Shown in pieces: positions 54,035 to 63,025 of a stretch of 64,000 bases of DNA. The notes beneath the pieces were generated by a model, which was given only the letters and a program-made list of their open reading frames with translations, had not been told where the DNA came from and ran no database searches. Within the stretch, counting starts at the first letter, position 1. Each line of letters opens with the position of its first letter. A program made the position numbers and the translations under genes. Location of the stretch: positions 1 to 64,000 of the forward strand of contig NZ_SRSO01000023.1 of NCBI RefSeq assembly GCF_004791695.1. The letters run 5' to 3'. Source of the DNA: Flavivirga rizhaonensis (lineage in GTDB: Bacteria; Bacteroidota; Bacteroidia; Flavobacteriales; Flavobacteriaceae).

Positions 54035-54271
54035 TTAATTTTGTGGACTATTAAAACCTGAAACCATTGCTAACAATTTCAGGCTATCTATTTTTTCTAT
54101 TTTTTCTTTGAGTATATCTTCGGATGCATCATCTAAAGTATCTGTTACAACTACCAAAACATCTTCATTGGTAGCTGGCATAACTTCACATTCTTTTAAT
54201 TCTGATAATGCTTTTATAAGGTCTTCCTTTTTACCTTCTTGTGGATGTGCTAAATAACTTTTTATAGGCAT
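54035..54271 (-). CDS. napD: NapD chaperone
   Basis: The 78-residue protein fits NapD, the small ferredoxin-fold chaperone that binds the NapA Tat signal and helps cofactor insertion. It has IKALSELKECEVMPATNEDVLVVVTDTLDD and LLAMVSGFN at the end, as expected. It starts the operon napD-napA-napB-tetrahaem cytochrome-FeS-nrfD. The upstream gap contains candidate operators at 54310 and 54362. Confidence 0.88.
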   Translation of the reverse strand: MPIKSYLAHPQEGKKEDLIKALSELKECEVMPATNEDVLVVVTDTLDDASEDILKEKIEKIDSLKLLAMVSGFNSPQN

Positions 54272-54617
54272 AAAAAATTTGTTTGTCTTTATGGTTAGAT
54301 ATCAATGAATTAACATTTGTTTTAAAAAGATAAAAATATCTTAATTAGAATATACAAAAACTGATAAATGTCATAGAAAAGTCACAGTGATGTAATTTAT
54401 ACTTAATCTAAATAAATTCCCTGTTAACTTCCTTCTAAACGTGTAAAAAACTGATAACTATGATAATCGAATAAAAACGTATTCGTTATCTTTTCAAGAA
54501 CATAATGAGATGATTGGTAAACGGTAAGTATAAGTGAGGCACTAGATGCAGTTAAAGTAATGATATTAAACCGCTTTTCAAAGAAGACATTAAAAGTTTG
54601 GAAAAATGTTGTGGTTA
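54272..54617 (-). promoter_or_regulatory. Control region of the nap operon
   Basis: TGATAAATGTCA (54362-54373), about 90 bases before napD, is of the TGA-N5-GTCAT type. A degenerate match to the GTAACA-N2-TGTTAC site (TTAACATTTGTTTTAA, 54310-54325) lies nearer the gene. No gene or strong hairpin is visible. Confidence 0.5.
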
Positions 54618-56531
54618 TTACTTATGATCAATAGGTAAAACACAATCGTTACTAATATTTTTTAGCACTACTTTTAATCCAAATTCTAAAGATTGCTTCA
54701 TCGCATTAGAATCATCTTTATGACATTGCAAACAAGCGCCTACAAGCAGAAGTCTCTTTTGTTCCATTAAGGTAAATGGTCTAAAATCTGATCTTGTAGA
54801 GTTCACAACATTCTTATTAACGTCTTTCAAAAAAGGGATCCAGGCATCCTCTGGTAAGTTATCATTACTATTCAATGCATATTCAGGAGTAAAAACCCAT
54901 CTTCCCTCATTGTCTTTAATATTGTAAACTAACTCACCATTACCATAGCCTAAAGAAGAAGCGCTAGCATGGCAAGATTTACAATCTCGCACACTTTTTG
55001 TAGTGGTATGCGGAGAATTAGGAGCATATAGCCTATGAAAAGTCACATCTTTGTCATTCTCTTTATTTGAGTAACTTCCTTTATCAATAGTTAAAATCAT
55101 CCCAGGTATTGCTGGCTCAATAGTTCTTTCATCATTATTCTCGCGTACCCCCATTGCTGGTTGTGAATGTGAAAACTCAGCAACGTACTCTTTCCACTGG
55201 CCTTTTACATTCATTTTATCCAATAAGTCAAATCCATTAGGTTCATCCTTATCAAATTGGTTATGACAACCTATACATTTGGGTGTCCAGGAAGAATGAC
55301 AACTGGCACAACTCACATTTTTATGTGCATGATCTCTAGAACATACTACAGATTGCTTTTTTAAAGGATGTATAGCTCCCTCTTTTTTACCAATTAAAAA
55401 TGCTTTACCAAGAGAATCAACATAAGTATTCACTAATGGGTGATTGTCTTTTTTAACCGCTATAATTTGTTTATCACGATGCTTATAATCGCGATGCAAA
55501 AACACCAATCTACTTTCAGTATCTAAAGAATCATAAGGAATCGTATTTGGGGTTTCCTTATAATGACAATCTATACACTGTATTTTCACTGCCTGCTCTG
55601 CATGCAGATATTGTTTCCCATCCCCCATGACTTCATGAGATGAATGACAATCTATACATAACAACCCTTTTGCATGATGTACATCTTCCTCAAGATATTT
55701 ATAAACCCTTTTGTCTTCTAAAACCTTGTAATCACTTTTATTTTTGATGTCATCTTCATTTAATAAAGTTTCTTGCAAACCCATATAATTTGTTGAAATT
55801 CTACTTGAACGACTATGACAACCAAAGCAATGTGTATCATTAACAAAAATATCTGTTGATGGATGAAAACCTGGTAGTACTTTTTTATTTGATGCTAAGA
55901 ATATATTTAAGTCCTTTTTTGATGCTTCAGAATAATTTAAATGACAAGCATTACAACCACCACCACGACTCAATTGATTAATTTCCCCATAGCTTGTTTT
56001 TTCTGCCCCTAAATGGCAATTTGCGCATAGATCTCTTAAATGCTTATCTGCTGCCGATTTTTTTATGTCCTTAATATGGTAATGATAATCTTGATGGTTT
56101 GCTTCACCAAAAATAAACTTATCGACTGCTACTATACCACTATTAGTAGTCATCAAAGAAGCATTAACCTTATTTAATTCATTTGGATGGCATGTACCAC
56201 AGGTTTCTTTAGCATCAGATAAATTGCCAGGAATTAAGATCATGCCTTTATGAGCTTCATCTTTATCAAGTGATGTCGTATTTCCTAAGTGACAACTTGC
56301 GCAACCTATTAGCTCTGGATCATGGTAATTAGAATAGCCTTTGGTATTTTGATGACATTGTAAGCATGATTCTGAATTTGAAACTTTAATATCTGTCGAT
56401 CCATTTTCATAACTAACATTTTCATAACCAACATTTTCGCTAAAAAAACTTTTATTTCTTACATAGAATAATGCTACAAATAGCAACAATACTAATGCAA
56501 AAATTCCAATCAAATACTTTTTGTTTTCCAT
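54618..56531 (-). CDS. Membrane-anchored dodecahaem cytochrome c
   Basis: The 637-residue protein has an N-terminal membrane anchor (about 6-23, IGIFALVLLLFVALFYV) and twelve CxxCH sites: CLQCH, CASCH, CGTCH, CANCH, CNACH, CFGCH, CIDCH, CIDCH, CASCH, CIGCH, CKSCH and CLQCH. It has no recognised catalytic signature; the N-terminal half has a dense spacing like cytochrome c3/c554 types. It should face the periplasm. It is divergent from the sulfur-type molybdoenzyme operon and shares its control region, so it is probably made under the same conditions, perhaps as a partner of that enzyme. Confidence 0.85.
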   Translation of the reverse strand: MENKKYLIGIFALVLLLFVALFYVRNKSFFSENVGYENVSYENGSTDIKVSNSESCLQCHQNTKGYSNYHDPELIGCASCHLGNTTSLDKDEAHKGMILIPGNLSDAKETCGTCHPNELNKVNASLMTTNSGIVAVDKFIFGEANHQDYHYHIKDIKKSAADKHLRDLCANCHLGAEKTSYGEINQLSRGGGCNACHLNYSEASKKDLNIFLASNKKVLPGFHPSTDIFVNDTHCFGCHSRSSRISTNYMGLQETLLNEDDIKNKSDYKVLEDKRVYKYLEEDVHHAKGLLCIDCHSSHEVMGDGKQYLHAEQAVKIQCIDCHYKETPNTIPYDSLDTESRLVFLHRDYKHRDKQIIAVKKDNHPLVNTYVDSLGKAFLIGKKEGAIHPLKKQSVVCSRDHAHKNVSCASCHSSWTPKCIGCHNQFDKDEPNGFDLLDKMNVKGQWKEYVAEFSHSQPAMGVRENNDERTIEPAIPGMILTIDKGSYSNKENDKDVTFHRLYAPNSPHTTTKSVRDCKSCHASASSLGYGNGELVYNIKDNEGRWVFTPEYALNSNDNLPEDAWIPFLKDVNKNVVNSTRSDFRPFTLMEQKRLLLVGACLQCHKDDSNAMKQSLEFGLKVVLKNISNDCVLPIDHK

Positions 56532-56607
56532 GAATCAAACTGTTAATCAAATCTACAACAATTTAAAAATTTAGCACGCCTAAATAGTATTAATTAATTA
56601 AACCTTA

Positions 56608-56653
56608 TGTAACATTTGTTACACATAAAATGCTGATTACATGACTTTTATCA
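56608..56653. promoter_or_regulatory. Divergent control region with two palindrome types
   Basis: TGTAACATTTGTTACA (56608-56623) is a perfect palindrome. TGACTTTTATCA (56642-56653), which reads TGATAAAAGTCA on the other strand, is of the TGA-N5-GTCAT type. Both lie between the dodecahaem gene (starts 56531) and the molybdoenzyme gene (starts 56707). The same pair occurs before the rhodanese at 63457. Confidence 0.65.
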
Positions 56654-56706
56654 TGATTTTAAACTTTAATTATGAATATTTTTATCACGGATAAATAATT
56701 AAATTT

Positions 56707-58950
56707 ATGGTTACTTCAAGAAGAAAATTTATTAAAATTTCTGCCTTAGGTTTAGGGGGTATAGCAACCGCTTCAAGTGCATTTCAAATGTTTGGTACTA
56801 ATTCATATTTAGATACTATAGCAAAACAAGATATTGCTAATAAATTTAAAAGATCTGCAACTTATTGTGAAGTTTGTTTTTGGAAATGTGCAGCTTGGGC
56901 CTTTAGCGATGAAGAAGGAAAAATTAAAAAAATTATTGGTAATGATGAAGATCCACATTGCTATGGCAGACTTTGTCCAAGAGGAACTGGAGGTGTAGGT
57001 ATGTACGCTGATGAAGATAGACTAAAAACACCTTTAATTAGAACGACTGTTGATGGAGAAGAAACCTTTAGAGAAGCAAGCTGGGATGAAGCACTGGATT
57101 TAATTGCAACAAAATTTAAACATATCAAAGACGCTTATGGAGCAGAATCATTTGCTTTACTCAAACATGGTTCCCCTGGTAGTCATTTAGAACATTTATT
57201 CAAAGCATACGGATCGGAAACCATAGCAGAACCTGCTTACGCACAATGTCGTGGTCCAAGAGAAGCTGGCTTCAATCTAACATTTGGCTCTTGGGTAGGT
57301 TCTCCAGAGCCTACAGACATTAGAGATACAAAATGCCTGGTATTAATAGGTTCTCACATTGGAGAAAATATGCATAATACACAAGTACAGGAAATGTCTG
57401 ATGCTATAGATAATAACGCCACTATTATTACTGTAGACCCTCGGTTCTCAACCGCCGCTAGTAAATCAAATCATTGGCTGGCCATAAAACCAGCCACAGA
57501 CATTGCCTTAATGCTAGCCTGGATGCATGTATTAATTGAAGAAGATTTATACGACAAAGAATACATTGCAAAATATGCCACTGGTTTTAATGAGTTAAAA
57601 GACCATGTCTTAAATTTCACCCCAGAATGGGCATATGGCATCACAACCATAAAACCAGAAGCTATTAGAAAAACTGCCAGAGCCATGGCACATGCAGCAC
57701 CATCTGTAATTATACACCCTGGACGCCATGTTACATGGTATGGAGATGATACACAACGTGCTAGAGCCATGGCCATATTAAATGCCTTATTAGGTTCTTG
57801 GGGACGACGAGGCGGTTTCTACTTTAAAGAGAAAATAAGTGTCCCTAAATTCCCGCATCCTAAATATCCACAACCTAAATGGGATTGGACTGATATTGGA
57901 GAACAATATCCTCTGGCTGAAATGGGTATTACTACCGAAGTAATGAAACGTGCTATCCCTAGTAAAGACAACAAATATCCTGTAAAAGCTTTAATGGTTG
58001 CAGGTACAAATATTACCAAATCCATTCCAAATAAAAAATTACTGGAACAAGCAATGGATGCGCTTGACTTTATTGTGGTATTGGATACTATGCCAATGGA
58101 CGTTACCGGTTATGCAGATGTGGTATTACCAGAATGCACCTATTTAGAACGTTATGATGGTATTCGCTCTTCACCAAACAGAGAACCCTCTATTGCTGTT
58201 AGAGTTCCTGCTTTAAAACCAAAGTATGATTCTAAACCAGGCTGGTGGGTCGCAAAACAAATTGGCGAACGTTTGGGACTGGGCGATTATTTTAATTATA
58301 ACGATTTTGAGGAAGTTATTGAGTGGCAACTAAGTAAAATGGGTACTTCTTTAGAAGAGATGAAAAAGATTGGCGTGAAAAAATTCCCTAGAAAATCTGG
58401 ACCATTATACTTAGTTGAAGGCGAAAAGCATGAGTTCTCAACTCCAAGTGGGAAAATAGAATTGTATTCAAAAGAATTAAAGAGTTTAGGATTCGACCCA
58501 CTGCCTGTTTTTACTAAACACCCCGAACCACCACAAGGTTTTTACAGATTAAATTATGGAAGATCTCCCATGCATACATTTAGCAGAACCGCTAATAACC
58601 CAAATCTTAATGACCTAAAAAGTGAAAACAATCTTTGGGTAAACCCTAAAGTAGCAAGAATTATAGGATTAAAAACAGGACAATCTGTTTGGTTAAGAAA
58701 TCAAGATAAAATAACCTCTACATTTTCTATTAAAGTTAGAGTTACAGAACGAATTCGATGGGATTCTGTCTATATGGTTCATGGTTTTGGCCATAATAAC
58801 AAAAAGTTAACCAGAGCCTTTGGTAAAGGTATTAACGACACCGAAATGATATCAAATGTTGCCATAGACCCTATTATGGGAGGAACAGGCATGCGAGGAA
58901 ATTTTGTAGAAATCTTAACTGAAGATCCACATAAAAACACTGAGATATGA
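56707..58950 (+). CDS. PsrA/PhsA-like molybdopterin oxidoreductase
   Basis: The 747-residue protein belongs to the bis-MGD oxidoreductases and resembles polysulfide/thiosulfate/tetrathionate-type catalytic subunits. It has a Tat signal (TSRRKFIKISALGLGG), a 4Fe-4S motif (CEVCFWKCAAWAF, then CYGRLCPRG) and a probable Mo-ligand Cys in AEPAYAQCRGPREAG. Its likely partners follow in the same operon: an FeS subunit overlapping by four bases and an NrfD-type membrane subunit. The rhodanese and YeeE/YedE genes downstream suggest a sulfur substrate. Whether it reduces polysulfide, thiosulfate or tetrathionate cannot be told; arsenate or selenate is less likely from context. Confidence 0.85.
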   Translation: MVTSRRKFIKISALGLGGIATASSAFQMFGTNSYLDTIAKQDIANKFKRSATYCEVCFWKCAAWAFSDEEGKIKKIIGNDEDPHCYGRLCPRGTGGVGMYADEDRLKTPLIRTTVDGEETFREASWDEALDLIATKFKHIKDAYGAESFALLKHGSPGSHLEHLFKAYGSETIAEPAYAQCRGPREAGFNLTFGSWVGSPEPTDIRDTKCLVLIGSHIGENMHNTQVQEMSDAIDNNATIITVDPRFSTAASKSNHWLAIKPATDIALMLAWMHVLIEEDLYDKEYIAKYATGFNELKDHVLNFTPEWAYGITTIKPEAIRKTARAMAHAAPSVIIHPGRHVTWYGDDTQRARAMAILNALLGSWGRRGGFYFKEKISVPKFPHPKYPQPKWDWTDIGEQYPLAEMGITTEVMKRAIPSKDNKYPVKALMVAGTNITKSIPNKKLLEQAMDALDFIVVLDTMPMDVTGYADVVLPECTYLERYDGIRSSPNREPSIAVRVPALKPKYDSKPGWWVAKQIGERLGLGDYFNYNDFEEVIEWQLSKMGTSLEEMKKIGVKKFPRKSGPLYLVEGEKHEFSTPSGKIELYSKELKSLGFDPLPVFTKHPEPPQGFYRLNYGRSPMHTFSRTANNPNLNDLKSENNLWVNPKVARIIGLKTGQSVWLRNQDKITSTFSIKVRVTERIRWDSVYMVHGFGHNNKKLTRAFGKGINDTEMISNVAIDPIMGGTGMRGNFVEILTEDPHKNTEI

Positions 58951-59480
58951 GATATGCAATGGTAATAGACACCTTAAAATGTGTTGGATGCAGTGATTGC
59001 GTAGTGGCTTGTCAAACCGAAAATGATGTGCCCATTGGATATTGCAGGGACTGGATTACTGAAACCGTGGATGGCACGTATCCAAACATTGTTTTAGAAT
59101 TAAAATCTGAACGATGTAATCATTGTGATAATGCACCTTGTGTAAGATGTTGTCCAACCGGAGCAAGTCATATAGTTGACGGAGGAATTGTTCTTGTAAC
59201 ACCTAATGAGTGTATTGGATGTGGAGCTTGTATTCAATCTTGTCCTTATGATGCACGTTACCAGCATCCCGAAGGATACGTTGATAAATGTACGTTCTGT
59301 CATCATAGATTAGAAAAGGGACAATTGCCTGCATGCGTATCTGTTTGTCCAACTAAATGTATGTATTTTGGAGATTTAGACAACCCGAATAGTGAGGTTT
59401 CCAAACTATTAAAAAACAGAAAATGGAAAACATTAGCACCAGAAGCAGGTACCAAACCAAATGTATATTATTTAATATAA
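58947..59480 (+). CDS. PsrB/PhsB-like 4Fe-4S subunit
   Basis: The 177-residue protein is the four-cluster electron-transfer subunit of a molybdoenzyme: CVGCSDCVVAC, CNHCDNAPCVRCC, CIGCGACIQSC and CTFCHHRLEKGQLPACVSVC, each supplying parts of four 4Fe-4S clusters. Without its own signal it should be co-exported with the catalytic subunit by Tat. It overlaps the catalytic gene by four bases (ATGA), which links the two tightly. The NrfD-type subunit follows after 10 bases. Confidence 0.94.
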   Translation: MRYAMVIDTLKCVGCSDCVVACQTENDVPIGYCRDWITETVDGTYPNIVLELKSERCNHCDNAPCVRCCPTGASHIVDGGIVLVTPNECIGCGACIQSCPYDARYQHPEGYVDKCTFCHHRLEKGQLPACVSVCPTKCMYFGDLDNPNSEVSKLLKNRKWKTLAPEAGTKPNVYYLI

Positions 59481-59490
59481 AAATATAATC

Positions 59491-60432
59491 ATGCAAGAAG
59501 AATTATTTACAAGTGGCAGAAACATTCCGCATATAGATCCTTCATTAGAAATATGGCATTGGCCGATTTCCGTTTATCTCTTTTTGGGTGGTTTAGCTGC
59601 TGGTTTACTATTATTTGCCGGACTTGTTACAATTTTAGGAAAGGAAAAAGAATATCCAACGCCCGTAAAATATGCTTCAATAATAACCCCAATAGCACTT
59701 TCATTAGGTTTATTAGCATTGGTTTACGACTTAACACATCCATTATACACTTGGCAATTGTATACAACTATTCGATTAGAATCTCCAATGTCTTGGGGTG
59801 CATGGGTTTTATTAGTAACAACTCCCTTATCGTATTTATGGGTTTTTAGTTACTTCTCCGAAATATTTCCTAAGCGTAATTTAAAATTCAATTTTCTAAA
59901 AAACTTTGAAAAATTTCTCAAAAAGAATAGAAAAAACATGGCATATGCGTTAATCCCTTTATCTATTATTTTAGGTGTTTATACTGGGGTTTTGTTATCG
60001 GCATTCAACGCCAGACCTTTATGGAACAATGCTATTTTAGGGCCTTTATTTTTAGCTTCCGGATTGTCAACAGGAGCTGCAACTATTATATTATTATCAA
60101 AAACAGCAAAAGAAAAATACTTGTTTAGCAAAATTGATTTAGCACTTATAATCATAGAGTTAGGATTAATAGTACATATGATCATGGGCATGTATGCAGG
60201 ATCTCAGGTGCAATTAGATGCTATGAATTTATTAATTGGCGGAGAATTCACCCTTATGTTTTTCGGCTTTGTTATTATACTGGGATTAATAGTTCCAGGT
60301 ATTCTCGAGCTTTTAGAAATCAAAGGGTACAAAGTTCCCGTTGCCATTCCTGCCATACTAATTTTGATTGGCGGATTAATATTCAGGTTTGTAATTGTAG
60401 AAGCTGGACAATTAACAAGATATCTATACTAA
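59491..60432 (+). CDS. PsrC/NrfD-like membrane subunit
   Basis: The 313-residue protein has eight to nine helices of the PsrC/NrfD type: WHWPISVYLFLGGLAAGLLLFAG near the N-terminus, LALVYDLTHPLYTWQLYTTI, SPMSWGAWVLLVTTPLSYL and SAFNARPLWNNAILGPLFLASGLSTGA. It should anchor the molybdoenzyme and exchange electrons with menaquinone. It shares the RPxWNNAxLGPxFLASxxxxGxA motif with the nap-operon NrfD at 47729, yet is about 90 residues shorter. Confidence 0.93.
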   Translation: MQEELFTSGRNIPHIDPSLEIWHWPISVYLFLGGLAAGLLLFAGLVTILGKEKEYPTPVKYASIITPIALSLGLLALVYDLTHPLYTWQLYTTIRLESPMSWGAWVLLVTTPLSYLWVFSYFSEIFPKRNLKFNFLKNFEKFLKKNRKNMAYALIPLSIILGVYTGVLLSAFNARPLWNNAILGPLFLASGLSTGAATIILLSKTAKEKYLFSKIDLALIIIELGLIVHMIMGMYAGSQVQLDAMNLLIGGEFTLMFFGFVIILGLIVPGILELLEIKGYKVPVAIPAILILIGGLIFRFVIVEAGQLTRYLY

Positions 60433-60442
60433 AATTGGCACA

Positions 60443-60970
60443 ATGAAAATTAAGAAACAAAACAAACATCTATATTGGAATCCATATTATGGAGGGTTCC
60501 TTCTTGGTATACTAATTATTTTTACATTCTACATTACTGGTAGAGGTTTAGGCGCAAGTGGGGCTATGAAAAGTAGCGTAGTTGCTATAGTAAATTCAGC
60601 AGCTCCAGAACATGCAGAGAGTAGCGCTTATTACAGTAAGTTTTTAGATGATACAAAATCACCAATGAATAACTGGCTTGTATTTGAAACATTAGGTGTT
60701 TTGATCGGTGCACTAATTTCCGGGGGGATATCCGGCAGAATTGGTTGGAGAACGCAACACTCACCAAAGATTACCCGAAGACGTCGTTTAATTTTTGCTT
60801 TTAGCGGTGGTATTTTATTTGGGCTGGGGGCTCAAATTGCTAGAGGCTGTACAAGTGGCGCAGCTTTAAGTGGCATGGCTGTACTTTCTTCAGGAGGTTT
60901 TATTACGATGCTTGCCATTTTTGGTACGGCATACTTATTTGCGTATTTCTTTAGAAAAAATTGGATTTAA
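60443..60970 (+). CDS. YeeE/YedE sulfur transporter, first half
   Basis: The 175-residue protein matches half of the YeeE/YedE (TsuA-like) family: membrane helices at about 17-35, 78-96, 110-130 and 150-170, and the cysteine motif GLGAQIARGCTSGAALSGMA. Full-length relatives import thiosulfate and have two such halves, each with a key cysteine. Here the halves are two separate genes. Between the first helices there is a soluble loop (SSAYYSKFLDD). It lies directly after the membrane subunit gene. Confidence 0.9.
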   Translation: MKIKKQNKHLYWNPYYGGFLLGILIIFTFYITGRGLGASGAMKSSVVAIVNSAAPEHAESSAYYSKFLDDTKSPMNNWLVFETLGVLIGALISGGISGRIGWRTQHSPKITRRRRLIFAFSGGILFGLGAQIARGCTSGAALSGMAVLSSGGFITMLAIFGTAYLFAYFFRKNWI

Positions 60971-60989
60971 TTAACTAAAAAATAAAAAT

Positions 60990-61580
60990 ATGGGACCATT
61001 ACTTCCTAACGACATAATTCCTTTTGAATGGAGCAGTATCATTGCTATAGTAATTGGAATATTTTTTGGATTTATTTTAGAATCATCTGGGTTTTCATCA
61101 TCCAGAAAATTAGCAGGTGTATTTTATGGTTATGATTTTGCCGTTTTAAAAGTATTTTTCACGGCAGCATTAGTATCACTAATTGGACTTTTGTATATGG
61201 ACTATCTCGGTTATGTAGACATGAGTAGTTTATATGTACACCCAACATATTTGTGGGCAGCAATAATTGGGGGAGCCATAATGGGCATAGGTTTTGTAGC
61301 AGGTGGATTTTGCCCAGGTACTAGTTTATGTGCTGTAGCCATAGGAAAAATTGATGCTATAGTCTATGTTATTGGTATTATGGTTGGCGTCTTTATTTTT
61401 TCTGAACTATATTCAGTTTTTGAACCCATATATACGGGCTATTTTTATGGAAACATTACTTTAGTAGATTCATTGGGCATAAATCCATATTGGTTTGTTT
61501 TCCTATTTACAATAGCTGCTGTCATCATATTTGTATTAGTAGATATGATTCGTAAACGTGTAAAAAAAGTATTTTACTAA
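60990..61580 (+). CDS. YeeE/YedE sulfur transporter, second half
   Basis: The 196-residue protein is the other half: IIAIVIGIFFGFILESSGFSSSRKLAGVFYG at the start, then WAAIIGGAIMGIGFVAGGFCPGTSLCAVAIGK with the conserved Cys, and three more helices. With the first half it would form a complete sulfur-compound channel (thiosulfate or sulfane sulfur). In the purple-sulfur PmpA/PmpB type the halves are also separate. Spacing of 19 bases on each side suggests translation with the neighbours. Confidence 0.9.
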   Translation: MGPLLPNDIIPFEWSSIIAIVIGIFFGFILESSGFSSSRKLAGVFYGYDFAVLKVFFTAALVSLIGLLYMDYLGYVDMSSLYVHPTYLWAAIIGGAIMGIGFVAGGFCPGTSLCAVAIGKIDAIVYVIGIMVGVFIFSELYSVFEPIYTGYFYGNITLVDSLGINPYWFVFLFTIAAVIIFVLVDMIRKRVKKVFY

Positions 61581-61598
61581 TCATATAAATTATAAAAA

Positions 61599-62258
61599 AT
61601 GATTAATAGAAAATTAGTTAAATTCTTATCATTCAGATATGTAATTCTTGCATTACTATTTATAATACTTGCTGGTGGGTTAGTTTTGTTACCAAAATTT
61701 GAAAAACAAGAAGGCATTAAACCAGAACAGTTGTTAAGTAATATTATTAGTCCTGAAAGGTATATTACTACGGATGAACTTGCCGACAGAATTATAAATC
61801 AAGACCCTTCATTATTATTGATAGATTTAAGAGACGAGGAAACTTTTAAAAAGTATTCCCTTCCAAATGCTATAAACATGCCTCTTAAAAATTTATTCGA
61901 TGAAGATTCATCTGCATTTCTAAATCAAGATGCATATGATGTAGTATTCTTTTCAAATGATAATTTTGATGCAGATCAAGCCTGGATTCTTTGCAATCGT
62001 TTAGATTATAAAAACTTATATGTATTAAAAGGAGGTATTAACAGATGGTTTAAAACCATAATAAATCCACCACATCCAAAAGAGAATATGCCTTTAGAAG
62101 CTTTTAAGTTATACGCAACTAGAAAAGCAGCAAGCATGTATTTTGGTGTTGCATATCCAGATCAAGTTAAAACTAATGTCCCTAAACGACCACGACCAAC
62201 TCCTAAAAAAGTTATTACAGTTAAAAAGAAAAAGAAAGCTCCCGAAGGAGGTTGTTAA
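61599..62258 (+). CDS. Membrane-anchored rhodanese-fold protein, Cys-less, APEGGC tail
   Basis: The 219-residue protein has an N-terminal membrane helix (about 15-31), a rhodanese-like domain (ITTDELADRIINQDPSLLLIDLRDEETFKKY, about 55-145) and a lysine-rich tail ending KKKKKAPEGGC. At the active-site loop, where rhodaneses have Cys (CYSGQS in the protein at 63457), it reads FFSNDNF, so the catalytic Cys is missing. The only remaining cysteines are one in ILCNRL and the very last residue. The domain should face the periplasm. It follows the YeeE/YedE genes in the operon. Confidence 0.85.
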   Translation: MINRKLVKFLSFRYVILALLFIILAGGLVLLPKFEKQEGIKPEQLLSNIISPERYITTDELADRIINQDPSLLLIDLRDEETFKKYSLPNAINMPLKNLFDEDSSAFLNQDAYDVVFFSNDNFDADQAWILCNRLDYKNLYVLKGGINRWFKTIINPPHPKENMPLEAFKLYATRKAASMYFGVAYPDQVKTNVPKRPRPTPKKVITVKKKKKAPEGGC

Positions 62259-62277
62259 TTACATAAAAACACTTTTT

Positions 62278-62886
62278 ATGAAAGAATTAGAAAAAATAAA
62301 ACGCATATCAATAGTCTCTATTCTTTTTATATTGGCTGTATTAATAGGTCTTTTAACCTATAAACGTCCCAAAAACACGTATGCTATAAATACAGAAAAA
62401 ACACTCGAAAAAATAACAAACAATCATTTTTTCATAACATTAGAAAACATAAACACCCCTGATTATGTTTTAATAGATGTAAGAAGTCAAAATGAATTTG
62501 AAAAAGGTCATTTAGAACATGCTATAAATATTCATACTCCTGAAATTTTAAATAATTCTGCTTTCTTTAAAGAATTAAAAAAATCAAATAAAATAGCTAT
62601 ATTGTATGGTGAAAATCCACAGCAAGTTAATATCCCTTTTTTATTCTTATATCAATTGGGTTATGATAACATTAAATTATTAACCGTTAAAAACAGTTAT
62701 TCTCAAAATAAACTAATTACCAAAACCTGTGATATTGAAAAGCTTGAAGCTGATATTAGTGCTTTTATAAATGAATCTGTTAAAAACTCAAAGATAAAAG
62801 TGACTCCGAAAAAAACAATTCAGCCTCCTAAAAAAATTATTACTGTTCAAAAAAAGAAGAAAAAAGCTCCTGAAGGAGGTTGCTAA
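62278..62886 (+). CDS. Second membrane-anchored Cys-less rhodanese, same tail
   Basis: The 202-residue protein has the same layout as the previous one: N-terminal helix (about 10-25), a rhodanese-like domain (YVLIDVRSQNEFEKGHLEHAINIHTP), and a lysine-rich tail PPKKIITV...KKKKKAPEGGC. The active loop reads ILYGENPQQ, without a Cys. Apart from one Cys in TKTCDIEK, the terminal Cys is the only one. The frame opens at 62143, but that part overlaps the previous gene; the ATG at 62278 starts the membrane helix. It ends at a terminator about 95 bases downstream. Confidence 0.85.
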   Translation: MKELEKIKRISIVSILFILAVLIGLLTYKRPKNTYAINTEKTLEKITNNHFFITLENINTPDYVLIDVRSQNEFEKGHLEHAINIHTPEILNNSAFFKELKKSNKIAILYGENPQQVNIPFLFLYQLGYDNIKLLTVKNSYSQNKLITKTCDIEKLEADISAFINESVKNSKIKVTPKKTIQPPKKIITVQKKKKKAPEGGC

Positions 62887-62979
62887 TAAAAAGAACATCT
62901 CAAAAGTAAACTAGTTTGTAATTCTATGGTTGAATAGAAAATTTTGTTCATTATTTTTTAAAATTTAAAGATTAATAGT

Positions 62980-63025
62980 AAAGGGGAAGAGTAAGACAAA
63001 GCGTCTATCTCTTTCCCTTTTTACT
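62980..63025 (+). terminator. Terminator of the sulfur operon
   Basis: AAAGGGGAAGAG (62980-62991) pairs with CTCTTTCCCTTT (63009-63020) with one mismatch, followed by T-rich sequence. The rest of 62887-63456 has no gene; operator-like sites lie at 63324 and 63368. Confidence 0.65.

Noticed and set aside
62227-62259. GAAGGAGG near the end of the first tailed rhodanese gene as a Shine-Dalgarno site, which might explain the GGC tail
   Set aside because: The same codons end the second gene, where no gene follows for 570 bases, and Bacteroidetes rarely use such sites. The tail is more likely a protein feature.
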